Positions 29,401 through 35,594 of a stretch of DNA of 64,000 bases are shown piece by piece. The position numbers and the translations under genes were made by a program. The DNA comes from Kitasatospora sp. NBC_01246 (GTDB lineage: Bacteria; Actinomycetota; Actinomycetes; Streptomycetales; Streptomycetaceae). The stretch covers positions 8,651,501 to 8,715,500 of the forward strand of contig NZ_CP108484.1 in the NCBI RefSeq assembly GCF_036226505.1, in the 5' to 3' direction. The notes beneath the pieces were generated by a model. It did no database searches, had not been told where the DNA came from, and worked only from the letters and a program-made list of their open reading frames with translations. How positions within the stretch are numbered: position 1 is the stretch's first letter; each line of letters begins with the position of its first letter.

Positions 29401-29633
29401 AACTGGCCGTCACCGCGGCCGTGGCCGCCTGGGTGCCCTTCCTCGCGCCGTGGGCCCTGCACATCGGCAACTGCGCGGGCGGTGCCTGCGCCGGCGTCCT
29501 GTTCGGCAGCGGCGGCTGGAAGCAGCGCATCGTCTGGGCCGTGGCAGGATGCCTCGCGGGCTTCGTCTTCGACCGCGGGGTCTCCCAGCGCATCATCGAC
29601 AAGGTGATCGGCGTCGTCAGGAGGTTCATTTGA
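23409..29633 (+). CDS. Exported DNRLRE/Rhs-repeat protein with hydrophobic C-terminal tip
   Basis: The product has 2074 residues from ATG 23409 (AAGGGG seven bases upstream). A signal peptide (about 1-45, GSLALAVAVSLLAGSEVAFA) is followed by a WapA-like N-terminal region and a DNRLRE domain at about 328-505 (IYWGNSGTKN, WITADVTNLVQTW). YD repeats occupy about 1250-1850 (YDELGRLISYTDADGAVTTT and others). The Rhs core at about 1900-1980 ends with YNPATGRFLSPDPVQG and NAYDYCNADPVNCTDLNGR. The final 93 residues are unlike nuclease tips: amphipathic/hydrophobic helices (LKAALKAAVARGVQLAVTAA, VAAWVPFLAPWALHIG) with CAGGACAG. The architecture fits a polymorphic toxin whose tip may insert in membranes. 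The next gene is translationally coupled. Toxicity is inferred, not shown. Confidence 0.85.
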   Translation: MSRYVPVRRRRNPAAGMRVLSGSLALAVAVSLLAGSEVAFAAPAGGPAAGKGTKPGATSAADVPAARIAARLSGQRVEALSERTETSTTWVNKDGSLTSELFAGPVRYQRDGQWVDVDLALQAAADGSVAPKAHPNGLRLAGAGGTRVKSLVQAQAAPEEARPLVSLGEGDQQVELQWKGGLPKPVLDGTKATYRDAIADGAADLVVEATRTGFEQYTVLKQRPAAAGFSYTMPLKAEGLRAEAQPDGSVLFSDRKSGEKRAVLPAPVMWDATAAAQGSGEHARQAKVGLKVVQHGDGVDLVFTPDASFLADPKTQYPVTVDPSTTALGNVFDTRVQQGETVDWSADTEIYWGNSGTKNADGSSRQARSFINWNTAPIADALITSANLSLYNFHSGNSDCQPYAWDVWDTGLASTSSRWTAQPSWNAKKATGTETKGRDACGGDGWITADVTNLVQTWTSAKNTTSGMGLRAPDETNTKYWKEVNSANAATNVPKLTVTYNYRPRTGTDQQAGSPFYKDTAGTWWVNSTTPTLRDTFVDPNNDKVDGTFQIFDAATDTQVGNVLVSPFVPSGRPASVKVPAGVLTNGRTYKFRTSPYDGLHYNTGWSAWATFTVDTSAPSAPGAVSSADYPAGQWVKGPGQAGSFTATPPAGDQNALEWTLDGTNWTKVATNGSTAPVTFTATPARGGTHTLQVRAVDRAENRSEALSYTFQVGAGGVTSPNDGTRTAARVPLLAEADAARYDHVAYSWRRSDADAWTTIPAGDVTSGGAALAAWPVALGAGRSPALTWNATSTVTPDGTVQLRADFTGPGAAAVSSEPVKVVVDRKADGAATENVGPGALNLLTGDLRVPATDVSLFGMTIGRTHSSRDPKAAAAQEGQAAIFGPNWVSGVSSSLSASEYTEIRRTSATSLSVMAADGSAIAFTSDAAGSGWVPEPGSEDLALSGAFGGDFTLSGTEGTVTTFSKVAPAASTWTVTSTLLGGLANTATSVVSETTVVGGRTLARPKLIIAPTSAVTPAACAANPAAKGCRVLQFVYAAATTATGINTGAEFGDFAGQVSAVRLWSTAPGATAATATDVAAYRYDSAGRLRQAWDPRLGQGSQSQYTYYTQGADDGLLSSVQLGGTRATSLAYGTVGSNPAAGPGMLTKVWHDTLAPGTTGTVNGTATSTVVYGVPLSGPKAPEDLSVTAAAAWGQTDLPTDATAVFPPDRVPASNDAADLTAADYTRATVDYLNASGRQVNQATPGHHLTTTEYDNRGHQVRSLTAANRELALGATDPARAQLADLGIDTLPSADRAQLLSSTSVYSADGQQETDVLDPLHRVTLAADATAGATVLARAGSQLPARQHTVKTYDEGRPTDGTAKIKNQITLTTTGARLRAWPDQLLDTRQDRTGFDWTIGVPTTQVKDSGGLALTTTTAYDGQGRVVSTRLPGSTGSDAAATWTSYYTADGAGTCGNRPEWADLVCQSGPAGGITGGGSNPAQLPTRTTQYGRFGEVTRTTETANGVTRTTDTATDAAGRPTTVTVTDGLGTPAPAATTTYHPGTGAVTQQTSATGGTITKGYDELGRLISYTDADGAVTTTEYDALNRPTKVTDSSPSTTTYTYDTAVDPRGQATSVTDSVAGTFTARYDADGAALTQGLPGGYTLTDVKDPTGTTTGRTYTRDSDGLVLVSDGIGQTVHGQRATHTGTPGVTAAQTYGYDRAGRLLQVQDTSTDAVCTTRTYTFDNHTDRTASATAVAARGQACTTNGGTSQTSAYDSADRLVNPGYAYDAFGRTTALPGSTLAYYNTDMVQQQTTGAARQSWTLDSAQRLRGWTTETNAAGTWTRTGARTNHYGSDTDSPRWITEDTAGSVTRNVTGAAGGLAATTTRTGGAVLQLANLHGDITVQLPLDPAVAPTVLDYDEYGQPRAGQSGARYAWLGDKQRSDETPSALTLMGVRLYNPATGRFLSPDPVQGASANAYDYCNADPVNCTDLNGRMPGWLKAALKAAVARGVQLAVTAAVAAWVPFLAPWALHIGNCAGGACAGVLFGSGGWKQRIVWAVAGCLAGFVFDRGVSQRIIDKVIGVVRRFI

Positions 29634-29869
29634 CCGCGACGGAGGAACCGGGCCGGCGCCGGCGCGGTCCGCTGCGCCTCGCCGTCACCAACGGGGCCTG
29701 GCTGGCCCCGTCCTTCCTCCTCGCCCATCTGCTCGCCGGCCGCCTCACCGCCGATGCCACCACCCGCACCTGGAGCACCCTGCTGCTCGCACCGGTGATC
29801 GGCCTCGCCCTGGGCGGCGCGGCGGCGGGCGTGCGCCGCCTCCGGCGCTCGCGTCCGACGCGTCGCTGA
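29630..29869 (+). CDS. Small membrane protein coupled to Rhs, candidate immunity protein
   Basis: The product has 79 residues from TTG 29630, whose last two bases overlap the Rhs stop (ATTTGA); AGGAGG lies five to six bases upstream, inside the Rhs 3' end. It has two hydrophobic segments (GAWLAPSFLLAHLLAG and TLLLAPVIGLALGGAAAG) and a basic C-terminus. In Rhs/WapA systems the gene immediately after the tip usually encodes cognate immunity, and a two-helix membrane protein would suit a membrane-acting tip. No family is recognised. Confidence 0.65.
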   Translation: MTATEEPGRRRRGPLRLAVTNGAWLAPSFLLAHLLAGRLTADATTRTWSTLLLAPVIGLALGGAAAGVRRLRRSRPTRR

Positions 29870-30005
29870 CCCGGCACCCACCCGGCCGGGCACCCGCTCG
29901 GCCCCGTACGGGCCGGTCCACCGCACCAGCGGTGGGCCGGCCCGTACGTCGTCCACCTCCGAGTGCCCTCCCGGTGGAGGCCCCGCCCGCCCCGCCCGCC
30001 CCCGG

Positions 30006-30305
30006 TCAGTCGGCCAGCCACCAGTCGGTGCTGTCGGCTGCCAGCAGCACCTCGCCGGGGTGCTCGGTGACCGGTGGTTCGGCCGAGGAGAGCAGGAGGG
30101 CGCCGAGTCCGCCGTCGGTGACGCGGACGGGCGCGCCGGTGGTGTTGACGGCGCAGACCACGGCGCCCTGGTCGCTGTCGCGCCGGAACGCGAGCACCCC
30201 GGGTGCCAGGTCCAGCCATTGGACGGACCGGCCGGCGCCGAGCGCGGGATGGGTCCGGCGCAGGCGCGGCGCGCTGCGGTACAGCTCCAGGACAGTACTC
30301 CCCGA
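30006..30305 (-). pseudogene. C-terminal remnant of a GH13 alpha-glucosidase
   Basis: STVLELYRSAPRLRRTHPAL, then QWLDLAPGVLAFRRD and AVVCAVNTTGAPVRV, ends in LLAADSTDWWLAD. This matches the beta-sandwich end (DUF3459-type) of GH13 oligo-1,6-/alpha-glucosidases. The catalytic barrel is missing: upstream sequence joins the Map gene's downstream region. A deletion scar. Confidence 0.7.
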
Positions 30306-30419
30306 GACCGCCGACCCCATGCCTGAACAGCGGAAACGCAGCACTCAGGGCCGGAAGGACAACAGCCACTTACCCCAGCATCCCGACGCGGAGATCCTGC
30401 TGTCCTTCCCGGCGCCCTC

Positions 30420-31202
30420 TTATGATCGAGCCTGCGTGGGCAGGGTGAGAACTTCGGCTCCGTTGTCGGTGATGGCGATGGTGTGCTCGCTGTGCGCGGT
30501 CCGACAGCCTGTCGCGCTGCGCAGCGTCCAACCGTCGGCGTCTGTGACGAGCGTGGCAGTGTCGGCCATGACCCAGGGCTCCAGGGCGAGCAGCAGTCCG
30601 GGGCGCAGCTTGTATCCGCGGCCGGGCCGTCCGGTGTTCGCGACGTGTGGGTCCTGGTGCATGGTCGAGCCGATGCCGTGGCCGCCGAACTCGGTGTTGA
30701 TCGGGTAGCCCGCCTTGCTGAGGACCGTGCCGATGGCGTGGGAGAGGTCGCCGATGCGCGCCCCAGGCTTGGCGGCGGCGATGCCGGCGGCGAGTGCACG
30801 TTCGGTCGTCTCGATCATGGCAACGCTCTCCGCCGGCCTGGCCTTGCCCACCAGGAAGCTGATCGCGGCGTCCGCGGCCACCCCGCCCCTGGCCACTGCG
30901 AGGTCGAGAGTCAGCAGATCCCCGTCTGCCAGCGTGTAGTTGTGAGGCCGCCCGTGGAGCACCCCGTCGTTGACGGCCGTGCAGATGTAGTGCCCGAACG
31001 GGCCGCGCCCGAAGGAAGGCGCGTAGTCGACGTAGCAGGACTGCGCTCCTGCCTCGGTGATCATCTCCTTGGCCCACTGGTCGATGTCCAGCAGGTTCGT
31101 CCCGACCGTGCTGCGCTGCTTCAGCGTGTGCAGGATGTTTCCGACCAGGGCGCCGGTGTCTCTCGCCCGCTCGAGCTGCGCGGAGTTCAGGATCTGGATC
31201 AT
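30420..31202 (-). CDS. map: Type I methionine aminopeptidase
   Basis: The product has 260 residues. It removes N-terminal Met from proteins in the cytosol. The dimetal ligands are visible in order: LTLDLAVARGG (Asp), VAADAAIS (Asp), EFGGHGIGSTMH (His), LLALEPW (Glu) and RTAHSEHTI (Glu). It is slightly shorter than housekeeping streptomycete Map proteins with N-terminal extensions and sits outside the ribosomal-protein context, so it is likely an accessory copy. It is divergent from an XRE regulator with a perfect palindrome between them. An accessory Map can confer tolerance to Map inhibitors; that is a possibility only. Confidence 0.9.
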   Translation of the reverse strand: MIQILNSAQLERARDTGALVGNILHTLKQRSTVGTNLLDIDQWAKEMITEAGAQSCYVDYAPSFGRGPFGHYICTAVNDGVLHGRPHNYTLADGDLLTLDLAVARGGVAADAAISFLVGKARPAESVAMIETTERALAAGIAAAKPGARIGDLSHAIGTVLSKAGYPINTEFGGHGIGSTMHQDPHVANTGRPGRGYKLRPGLLLALEPWVMADTATLVTDADGWTLRSATGCRTAHSEHTIAITDNGAEVLTLPTQARS

Positions 31203-31230
31203 GGGGGCCTCTCATGGACGTCCAATAACT

Positions 31231-31254
31231 ATACCGGTCTAACTGTACCGGTAT
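31231..31254. promoter_or_regulatory. Perfect palindrome between map and XRE gene
   Basis: ATACCGGT and ACCGGTAT flank eight bases (CTAACTGT) and overlap likely -10 elements of both divergent genes. Likely operator of the adjacent HTH protein. Confidence 0.75.
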
Positions 31255-31266
31255 TAGAATGGGGCC

Positions 31267-31572
31267 ATGGTCCGGTTGCCGCTCGCCCCCGCCGAGGTAG
31301 AACGCGGACAGCGCCTTGGTACCCTGCTCCGCCGAGCCCGGGGCCGCCGCTCAATGCTGGACGTGGCGCTCGCTTCGCATCTCTCGCCGGAAACTCTGCG
31401 GAAGATCGAATCCGGCCGTGTGGCCACCCCCGCCTTCCCGACCGTCGCAGCGATCGCCGACACCCTCGGCCTGTCTCTTGACGCCGTCTGGGCCGAGATC
31501 AACCAGACGGAGCGAACCGTCGAGGATCAGTCGGTCCTGCCTGTCACACGGCATCCATCGCTGGTTTCGTAA
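31267..31572 (+). CDS. XRE-family helix-turn-helix regulator
   Basis: The product has 101 residues. A Cro/CI-type HTH spans about 15-72 (QRLGTLLRRARGRRSMLDVA, LSPETLRKIESGRVATPAFP, VAAIADTLGLSLDAVW). There is no ligand-binding domain. It presumably controls the divergent accessory map gene through the palindrome at 31231. Confidence 0.85.
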   Translation: MVRLPLAPAEVERGQRLGTLLRRARGRRSMLDVALASHLSPETLRKIESGRVATPAFPTVAAIADTLGLSLDAVWAEINQTERTVEDQSVLPVTRHPSLVS

Positions 31573-31659
31573 CACCCACTCCACATCAAGTACGCATTGG
31601 CCGGCGAACTTGTCGTGGACTCGTCAAGATCACCGGCGCAGGGCTACCGGCGAACGGCG

Positions 31660-31798
31660 ATGTGCACGAGACCGGCCAGTGCGATCGCCACTGTGGCGCG
31701 GGGCCCAGGCCCTCGAAGCAGCTCCGACCCACGTGAACCCCTACGGCCGGTTCGAGCTGGACTTGAATTCCCACCTCGACCTCGCTGTCGTGGCGTAA
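31660..31798 (+). pseudogene. Possible transposase C-terminal scrap
   Basis: THVNPYGRFELDLNSHLDL is followed by a stop. It resembles C-termini of some actinobacterial Tn3-family transposases (xHVNPYGRF-like), but too little remains to be sure. Confidence 0.25.
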
Positions 31799-31800
31799 GC

Positions 31801-32496
31801 CTAGGTTGCCTGGCCTGAACCGTCGGTCAGAGCAGCCGCGGTCAAAGTGAGGTGCTGGACCAGGACCGCGGCTGCGGTGTCGGCGTCACGGGCCAGCACC
31901 GCCTCCTCCAGCCGGCGGTGTTCCTTGGCGCCGTCCCGGTCGGGATTGCGGTGCGCCGACCAACGGCGGGCCAGCTCACTCTGGGTCCACAGCCGGTCGA
32001 AGGTCTCCAACAGCGCGCGGTTGCCACACCCCTCCAGCAATGTGCGGTGGAAGGCTCTGTGGGCTTCGGCCCAAGCGCCGGTGTAGTACTCGCTCTCCTC
32101 CGGCGCGAATGCCGGAGTGCGCACCAGGCGATGGTGGGCGGCCCGCACGCGGGCCTCCCAGTCGACGTCGCCGCGCTCGATGGACATGCGCAGTACGACC
32201 GGTTCGACGGTCCGACGGGCTTCCGCGATCTCCTGCCAGCGGCGGTCGGAGAAGGACGGGACGGCGAAACCGCGGTTGGGCAGCCGGTCGGCGAGCCCCT
32301 CGCCGACCACCCGCACGAGCGCCTCGCGCACCACGGCCAGGCTCACGCCCTGCTCCTTGGCAAGATCCTGCGGCTTGAGAGGGGCGCCAGGGGAGTGGTC
32401 CCCACGCATGATCGCGTCCCGCAGGTGTGCGTAGACCTGCTCGGAAAGCATCTGTTTCCCCGGCGGCGGGGTCGAGGAGTGCGCCGTCTGATTCAT
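31801..32496 (-). CDS. GntR-family (FadR subfamily) regulator
   Basis: The product has 231 residues. The winged HTH is at about 14-80 (LSEQVYAHLRDAIMRGDHSP, EQGVSLAVVREALVRVVGEG). The FCD-type all-helical effector domain spans about 90-225 and has the metal/ligand Asp-His pattern (AEARRTVEP, AWAEAHRAFHRTLLEG). It is divergent from a PEBP-family gene and an SCO6745-like gene, which it may control through the palindrome at 32522. Confidence 0.9.
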   Translation of the reverse strand: MNQTAHSSTPPPGKQMLSEQVYAHLRDAIMRGDHSPGAPLKPQDLAKEQGVSLAVVREALVRVVGEGLADRLPNRGFAVPSFSDRRWQEIAEARRTVEPVVLRMSIERGDVDWEARVRAAHHRLVRTPAFAPEESEYYTGAWAEAHRAFHRTLLEGCGNRALLETFDRLWTQSELARRWSAHRNPDRDGAKEHRRLEEAVLARDADTAAAVLVQHLTLTAAALTDGSGQAT

Positions 32497-32521
32497 GAGC
32501 CCATCCTAGACGATCCCTTAG

Positions 32522-32533
32522 ATAATCGATTAT
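32522..32533. promoter_or_regulatory. AT-rich palindrome in GntR/PEBP intergenic region
   Basis: ATAATCGATTAT is a perfect 12-base palindrome inside a notably AT-rich stretch about 26 bases upstream of the GntR start. It may be a GntR operator and/or overlap a -10 element. Confidence 0.55.
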
Positions 32534-32594
32534 TTGTGTTATGGTCGATTCAGTAGCCGATGAGGACGCCCTCGTCCGGAAAGGAACGACCGCT

Positions 32595-33128
32595 GTGTCT
32601 GCCAACGACCCCTTCGCCCGCCTCCCTGAGGCGGCCTCGTTCACCGTCACCAGCACCACCGTCACCGACGGCGCCGCGTGGCCGCCCGCGCAGTACTCCT
32701 CCGGCCTGCCGGGCGGGAAGGACATGTCCCCGCAGCTGTCCTGGAGTGGCGCCCCGGACGGCACCAAGAGCTATGCCGTCACCGTCTACGACCCCGACGC
32801 CCCCACGGGGTCCGGGTTCTGGCACTGGGCGGTCGCCGACATCCCTGCCACCGTCACCGAGCTGCCCGAGGGCGCCGGTGGCGACACCGGCTCACAGATG
32901 CCCGAGGGCGCCTACCAGTTGCCCAACGACACCCGCGTGGCCCGCTACATCGGTGCCGCCCCGCCGGCCGGACACGGCCCGCACCGTTACTTCGTCGTCG
33001 TGCACGCCCTCGACATCCCCTCGACAGGCGTCCCGGCCGATGCCACACCGGCCGTCCTCGGCTTCACCATGGCCGGTCACACCCTTGGACGCGCGGTGTT
33101 GACCGCCACCGCTGAAACACGCGCCTGA
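32595..33128 (+). CDS. YbhB/YbcL-type phosphatidylethanolamine-binding protein (PEBP) family
   Basis: The product has 177 residues from GTG 32595 with AAAGGA upstream; an in-frame ATG at 32541 would extend into the operator region. PEBP motifs are present: MSPQLSWSGAPDGTKSYAVT, DPDAPTGSGFWHWAVADIP (the DPDxP and GxxHW ligand-site segments) and GPHRYFVVVHALD. Bacterial members are cytosolic proteins of poorly known function. It is likely co-transcribed with the next gene, 33 bases downstream, and controlled by the divergent GntR protein. Confidence 0.85.
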   Translation: MSANDPFARLPEAASFTVTSTTVTDGAAWPPAQYSSGLPGGKDMSPQLSWSGAPDGTKSYAVTVYDPDAPTGSGFWHWAVADIPATVTELPEGAGGDTGSQMPEGAYQLPNDTRVARYIGAAPPAGHGPHRYFVVVHALDIPSTGVPADATPAVLGFTMAGHTLGRAVLTATAETRA

Positions 33129-33161
33129 CAGCGCCACCCGACTCCTGGAGACACCACCGCC

Positions 33162-34043
33162 ATGCACCTCGATGCCCTTCCCGACTCCGCCCGTACCGGC
33201 GACGGCCCGATGGACCTGAACGCCGTCCGTGATGTCAGCCGCGCCATCAGCGCCGCTCACCTGTTCATATATCTCGTCCCCGAGACCGCCGAGGAGGCGG
33301 CCGAGCTCGGCGTGACCGACCGCGGACCGACGTATCTGGCCTTCCGGTCGGCCGCGATGGGCGCAGTTCCGTGGCAGGTCACGCTCGCGGCCTTCTACAA
33401 CTTCAGCCCGCGGGCAGCGCGGGCCATGGCGGGCGTATGGGACGCCGCGCCGCCCGAGCGGTGGCAGGCCGCCCGCTTCCTGGCCGCCGGCCGGGCGATG
33501 CTGCGCGTCGGCGTACATCTCATCGACGACCACCTTGCCGAGGCGCGCTCGCTGATCGACCCGGTCGTCGCCGGTGCCGATTACGCCGGTAAAGTGCTGG
33601 CCGCCGCGAACGCCTCGGTCGTGCTTCCTCCCGATCCTCTCGTCGCACTCTGGCAGCAGATCACGGTGGCGCGCGAGTGGCGCGGCGACGCCCATCTCGT
33701 CGTACTCGCCGACAACGGCCTCGGGCCGTGCGACTGTCTCGTTCTGCACACCGCGACCGGCCGCCTCCCGACGGCTCTGGCGCGAGCGACCCGCCGGTGG
33801 GACGACGAGGAGTGGAGCGCGGCGACGGCACGCCTCGTCGCGCGCGGCTGGCTCGACTCCCACGGCGTGGTCACCGACGCCGGCAGTGCGGCGCGCGAGC
33901 GCATCGAAGTGGAGACGGACCGGCACTGCGCCGCGCTATGGGCACCGATCGGCAACGCAGGCGCCCGCCGCTTCGCCTCGCTCATCTCGCCGATCACCCA
34001 GGCATTTACCGCAGCAGGGACGTTTCAGGCCGTGCGCGGATAG
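33162..34043 (+). CDS. SCO6745-family (SalK-like) protein
   Basis: The product has 293 residues. It is an all-helical protein with the motifs of the SCO6745 family: FRSAAMGAVPWQVTLAAFYN (AAPLGxVPxxVVxAxFxxF-like), ERWQAARFLAAGRAMLRVG and a C-terminal winged-helix-like region (EEWSAATARLVARGWLDSHG). Family function is not established. It probably forms a two-gene unit with the PEBP gene. ATG 33162 has only a distant GGAG; ATG 33210 is an alternative. Confidence 0.8.
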   Translation: MHLDALPDSARTGDGPMDLNAVRDVSRAISAAHLFIYLVPETAEEAAELGVTDRGPTYLAFRSAAMGAVPWQVTLAAFYNFSPRAARAMAGVWDAAPPERWQAARFLAAGRAMLRVGVHLIDDHLAEARSLIDPVVAGADYAGKVLAAANASVVLPPDPLVALWQQITVAREWRGDAHLVVLADNGLGPCDCLVLHTATGRLPTALARATRRWDDEEWSAATARLVARGWLDSHGVVTDAGSAARERIEVETDRHCAALWAPIGNAGARRFASLISPITQAFTAAGTFQAVRG

Positions 34044-34132
34044 TCTGATCTCGCATAAACGGTCCTGTCCCAGAGCAAGATCAAACAAAGTCGTACGGAG
34101 ACCGTAGTGACGAGTTTGACGAAGAACGATGC

Positions 34133-34665
34133 TTGACGGGAGACGTTCCGTACGAGGCGGTGTTCGACGAGCCGGGGGAGCAGCGTCCGGCCGACGACGT
34201 GGTCTGGGAGCGGGTGCGCTGGTGCGTGGCGACGCGCGAGGCGGCGCTCCTGGAGGAGATGCACGTCGACGATTCCTCCCGCTGGCACCGGCTCGGTGAC
34301 GACACGTTCGATGCGCTGCGCGCCGGGTTGGCCCCGCGGGCCCGGCTGGCGCTCTGGCCGGACCTCTCCACCGATGTCCCCGCAGTTGTGGCCGGCCTCC
34401 CGGACGGGGCCTGGTCGAATTCGTCTGGGAGGACCGGGACGGCCGGATCGCCAGCACGGTCGCCGACGAGACCCGGTTCACGGCACTGGCCGCCCAGCTC
34501 TGCGGTGCCCGTGCCTGCCGTCCTGCCGATGGCCGTCGATGGGCGTCGATGGGCGCGGTCCCCTGTTCACGGCTGTGCTGCCCGACGGGGACGGCGTCCT
34601 GCGCGCCCGGTGGCGCCCGGTGGCGACCCCGAGCGACCGGGACTGGGGTGTTCTAGCTTGCCGGC
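34133..34665 (+). pseudogene. Frameshifted hypothetical gene
   Basis: The first frame from 34133 reads well (MTGDVPYEAVFDEPGEQRPA, WERVRWCVATREAALLEEM) to about 34412. Sense continues in another frame (VEFVWEDRDGRIASTVADET, FTALAAQLCGA), then in a third (LPDGDGVLRARWRPVATPSD). The direct duplication GTCGATGG at about 34535-34552 marks one shift. It reads like a soluble actinobacterial hypothetical protein. It overlaps the convergent secreted-protein gene at its end. Confidence 0.5.
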
Positions 34666-35174
34666 TGCAGGGTCCAGTGGTGCGGCTCGATGGGGGCCGG
34701 CCTCACCACGAGCCGGCCGGTCACGCCGGGATCGTCGACCAGCTTCCCCCACGAGGCGGACCGGTCGCCGGGGGTGTGCTCGATGTCGGCCCACACCGTG
34801 CTGCCGGGGCCGGCGGAGCCGTAGAAGACGGTCCATTCGGCGTACCGGTCGCAGGTGTCGCTGATCCCCACCTTGTGGTCGTCCGTCAACCTCAGGCAGC
34901 CGCGCGGGGCCGAGTTCGGCACGGAGACGTTCATCGTTCCGTTGGGCCGTTGCTGTACCTGCCAGTTCGCCGAGGTGTACGTGCTGTCCGTGCAGTCGCC
35001 CAGTGACACTGTGCCGACAGGTCCGTGCAGCTTGGGCCAGACCAGGCACTTGCCGTCCGTGAGGGCCGCGAACCGGTAGACCCCGTCGATGAGGGGTGCG
35101 GCGTGGGCGGGCTGCGTGAGCGCCGAAGTGGCCGCGATGGCGGCGGCCATGAGGGCGATGACTCGTGAACGCAT
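34653..35174 (-). CDS. Secreted protein with ricin-type beta-trefoil-like domain
   Basis: The product has 173 residues from ATG 35174 with GAGGAG upstream. The signal peptide (about 1-27, VIALMAAAIAATSALTQPAHA) ends with an AHA-type cleavage motif. The mature part is Trp/Cys-containing with repeated trefoil-like segments: GVYRFAALTDGKCLVWPKLH, LGDCTDSTYTSANWQVQQRP and RGCLRLTDDHKVGISDTCDR. Such domains bind carbohydrate. No catalytic domain is attached. Confidence 0.75.
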   Translation of the reverse strand: MRSRVIALMAAAIAATSALTQPAHAAPLIDGVYRFAALTDGKCLVWPKLHGPVGTVSLGDCTDSTYTSANWQVQQRPNGTMNVSVPNSAPRGCLRLTDDHKVGISDTCDRYAEWTVFYGSAGPGSTVWADIEHTPGDRSASWGKLVDDPGVTGRLVVRPAPIEPHHWTLQPAS

Positions 35175-35594
35175 GGGAGGAACTCCTCGAACAGCCGTGG
35201 TCGGACCGATCGCACGGCACTGGCACGGTTTGCACACAATCCGCCGGAGACGGCGACGGCACCGATCATGGAACACCGGCCTGCCCGGGGCGCAGTCGGC
35301 GGTCGTCTCCGTCACTCGCCTGGCTGAGTCACGTCACCCGACGGTGTGGCGGCTCGGGCTGCGGGTGTCGTACGCCAGCGGCCCAAGGGCGGGCGGGCAT
35401 CGAAGTGATGTTCGGGGACGATCGGCCCTCGGAGGTCGTGCGGACGATCGAGGGGAAAGATGTCGAGTCATATTCGTTCACTATGTGACCAATATGAAAA
35501 GTAGCTCCGGTCCATACTTACCGAACCTTTACCCTGATCGACGGACCGGACTGACGACCTGTCAGTCCGACTGCCGATCAGAGGTGGAGAACCA
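35175..35594. promoter_or_regulatory. Divergent upstream region of two secreted-protein genes
   Basis: About 420 bases without a supported gene. The part 35465-35540 is AT-rich for this genome (TCACTATGTGACCAATATGA) and likely carries the promoter of the 854-residue protein; TCACTATGTGA is a small palindrome. Confidence 0.45.

Noticed and set aside
23694..29462. A 1922-codon open frame antisense to the Rhs gene
   Set aside because: It mirrors the codon bias of the sense gene; it is Gly/Val/Arg-rich with no domain, and the sense frame has signal peptide, DNRLRE and Rhs motifs.
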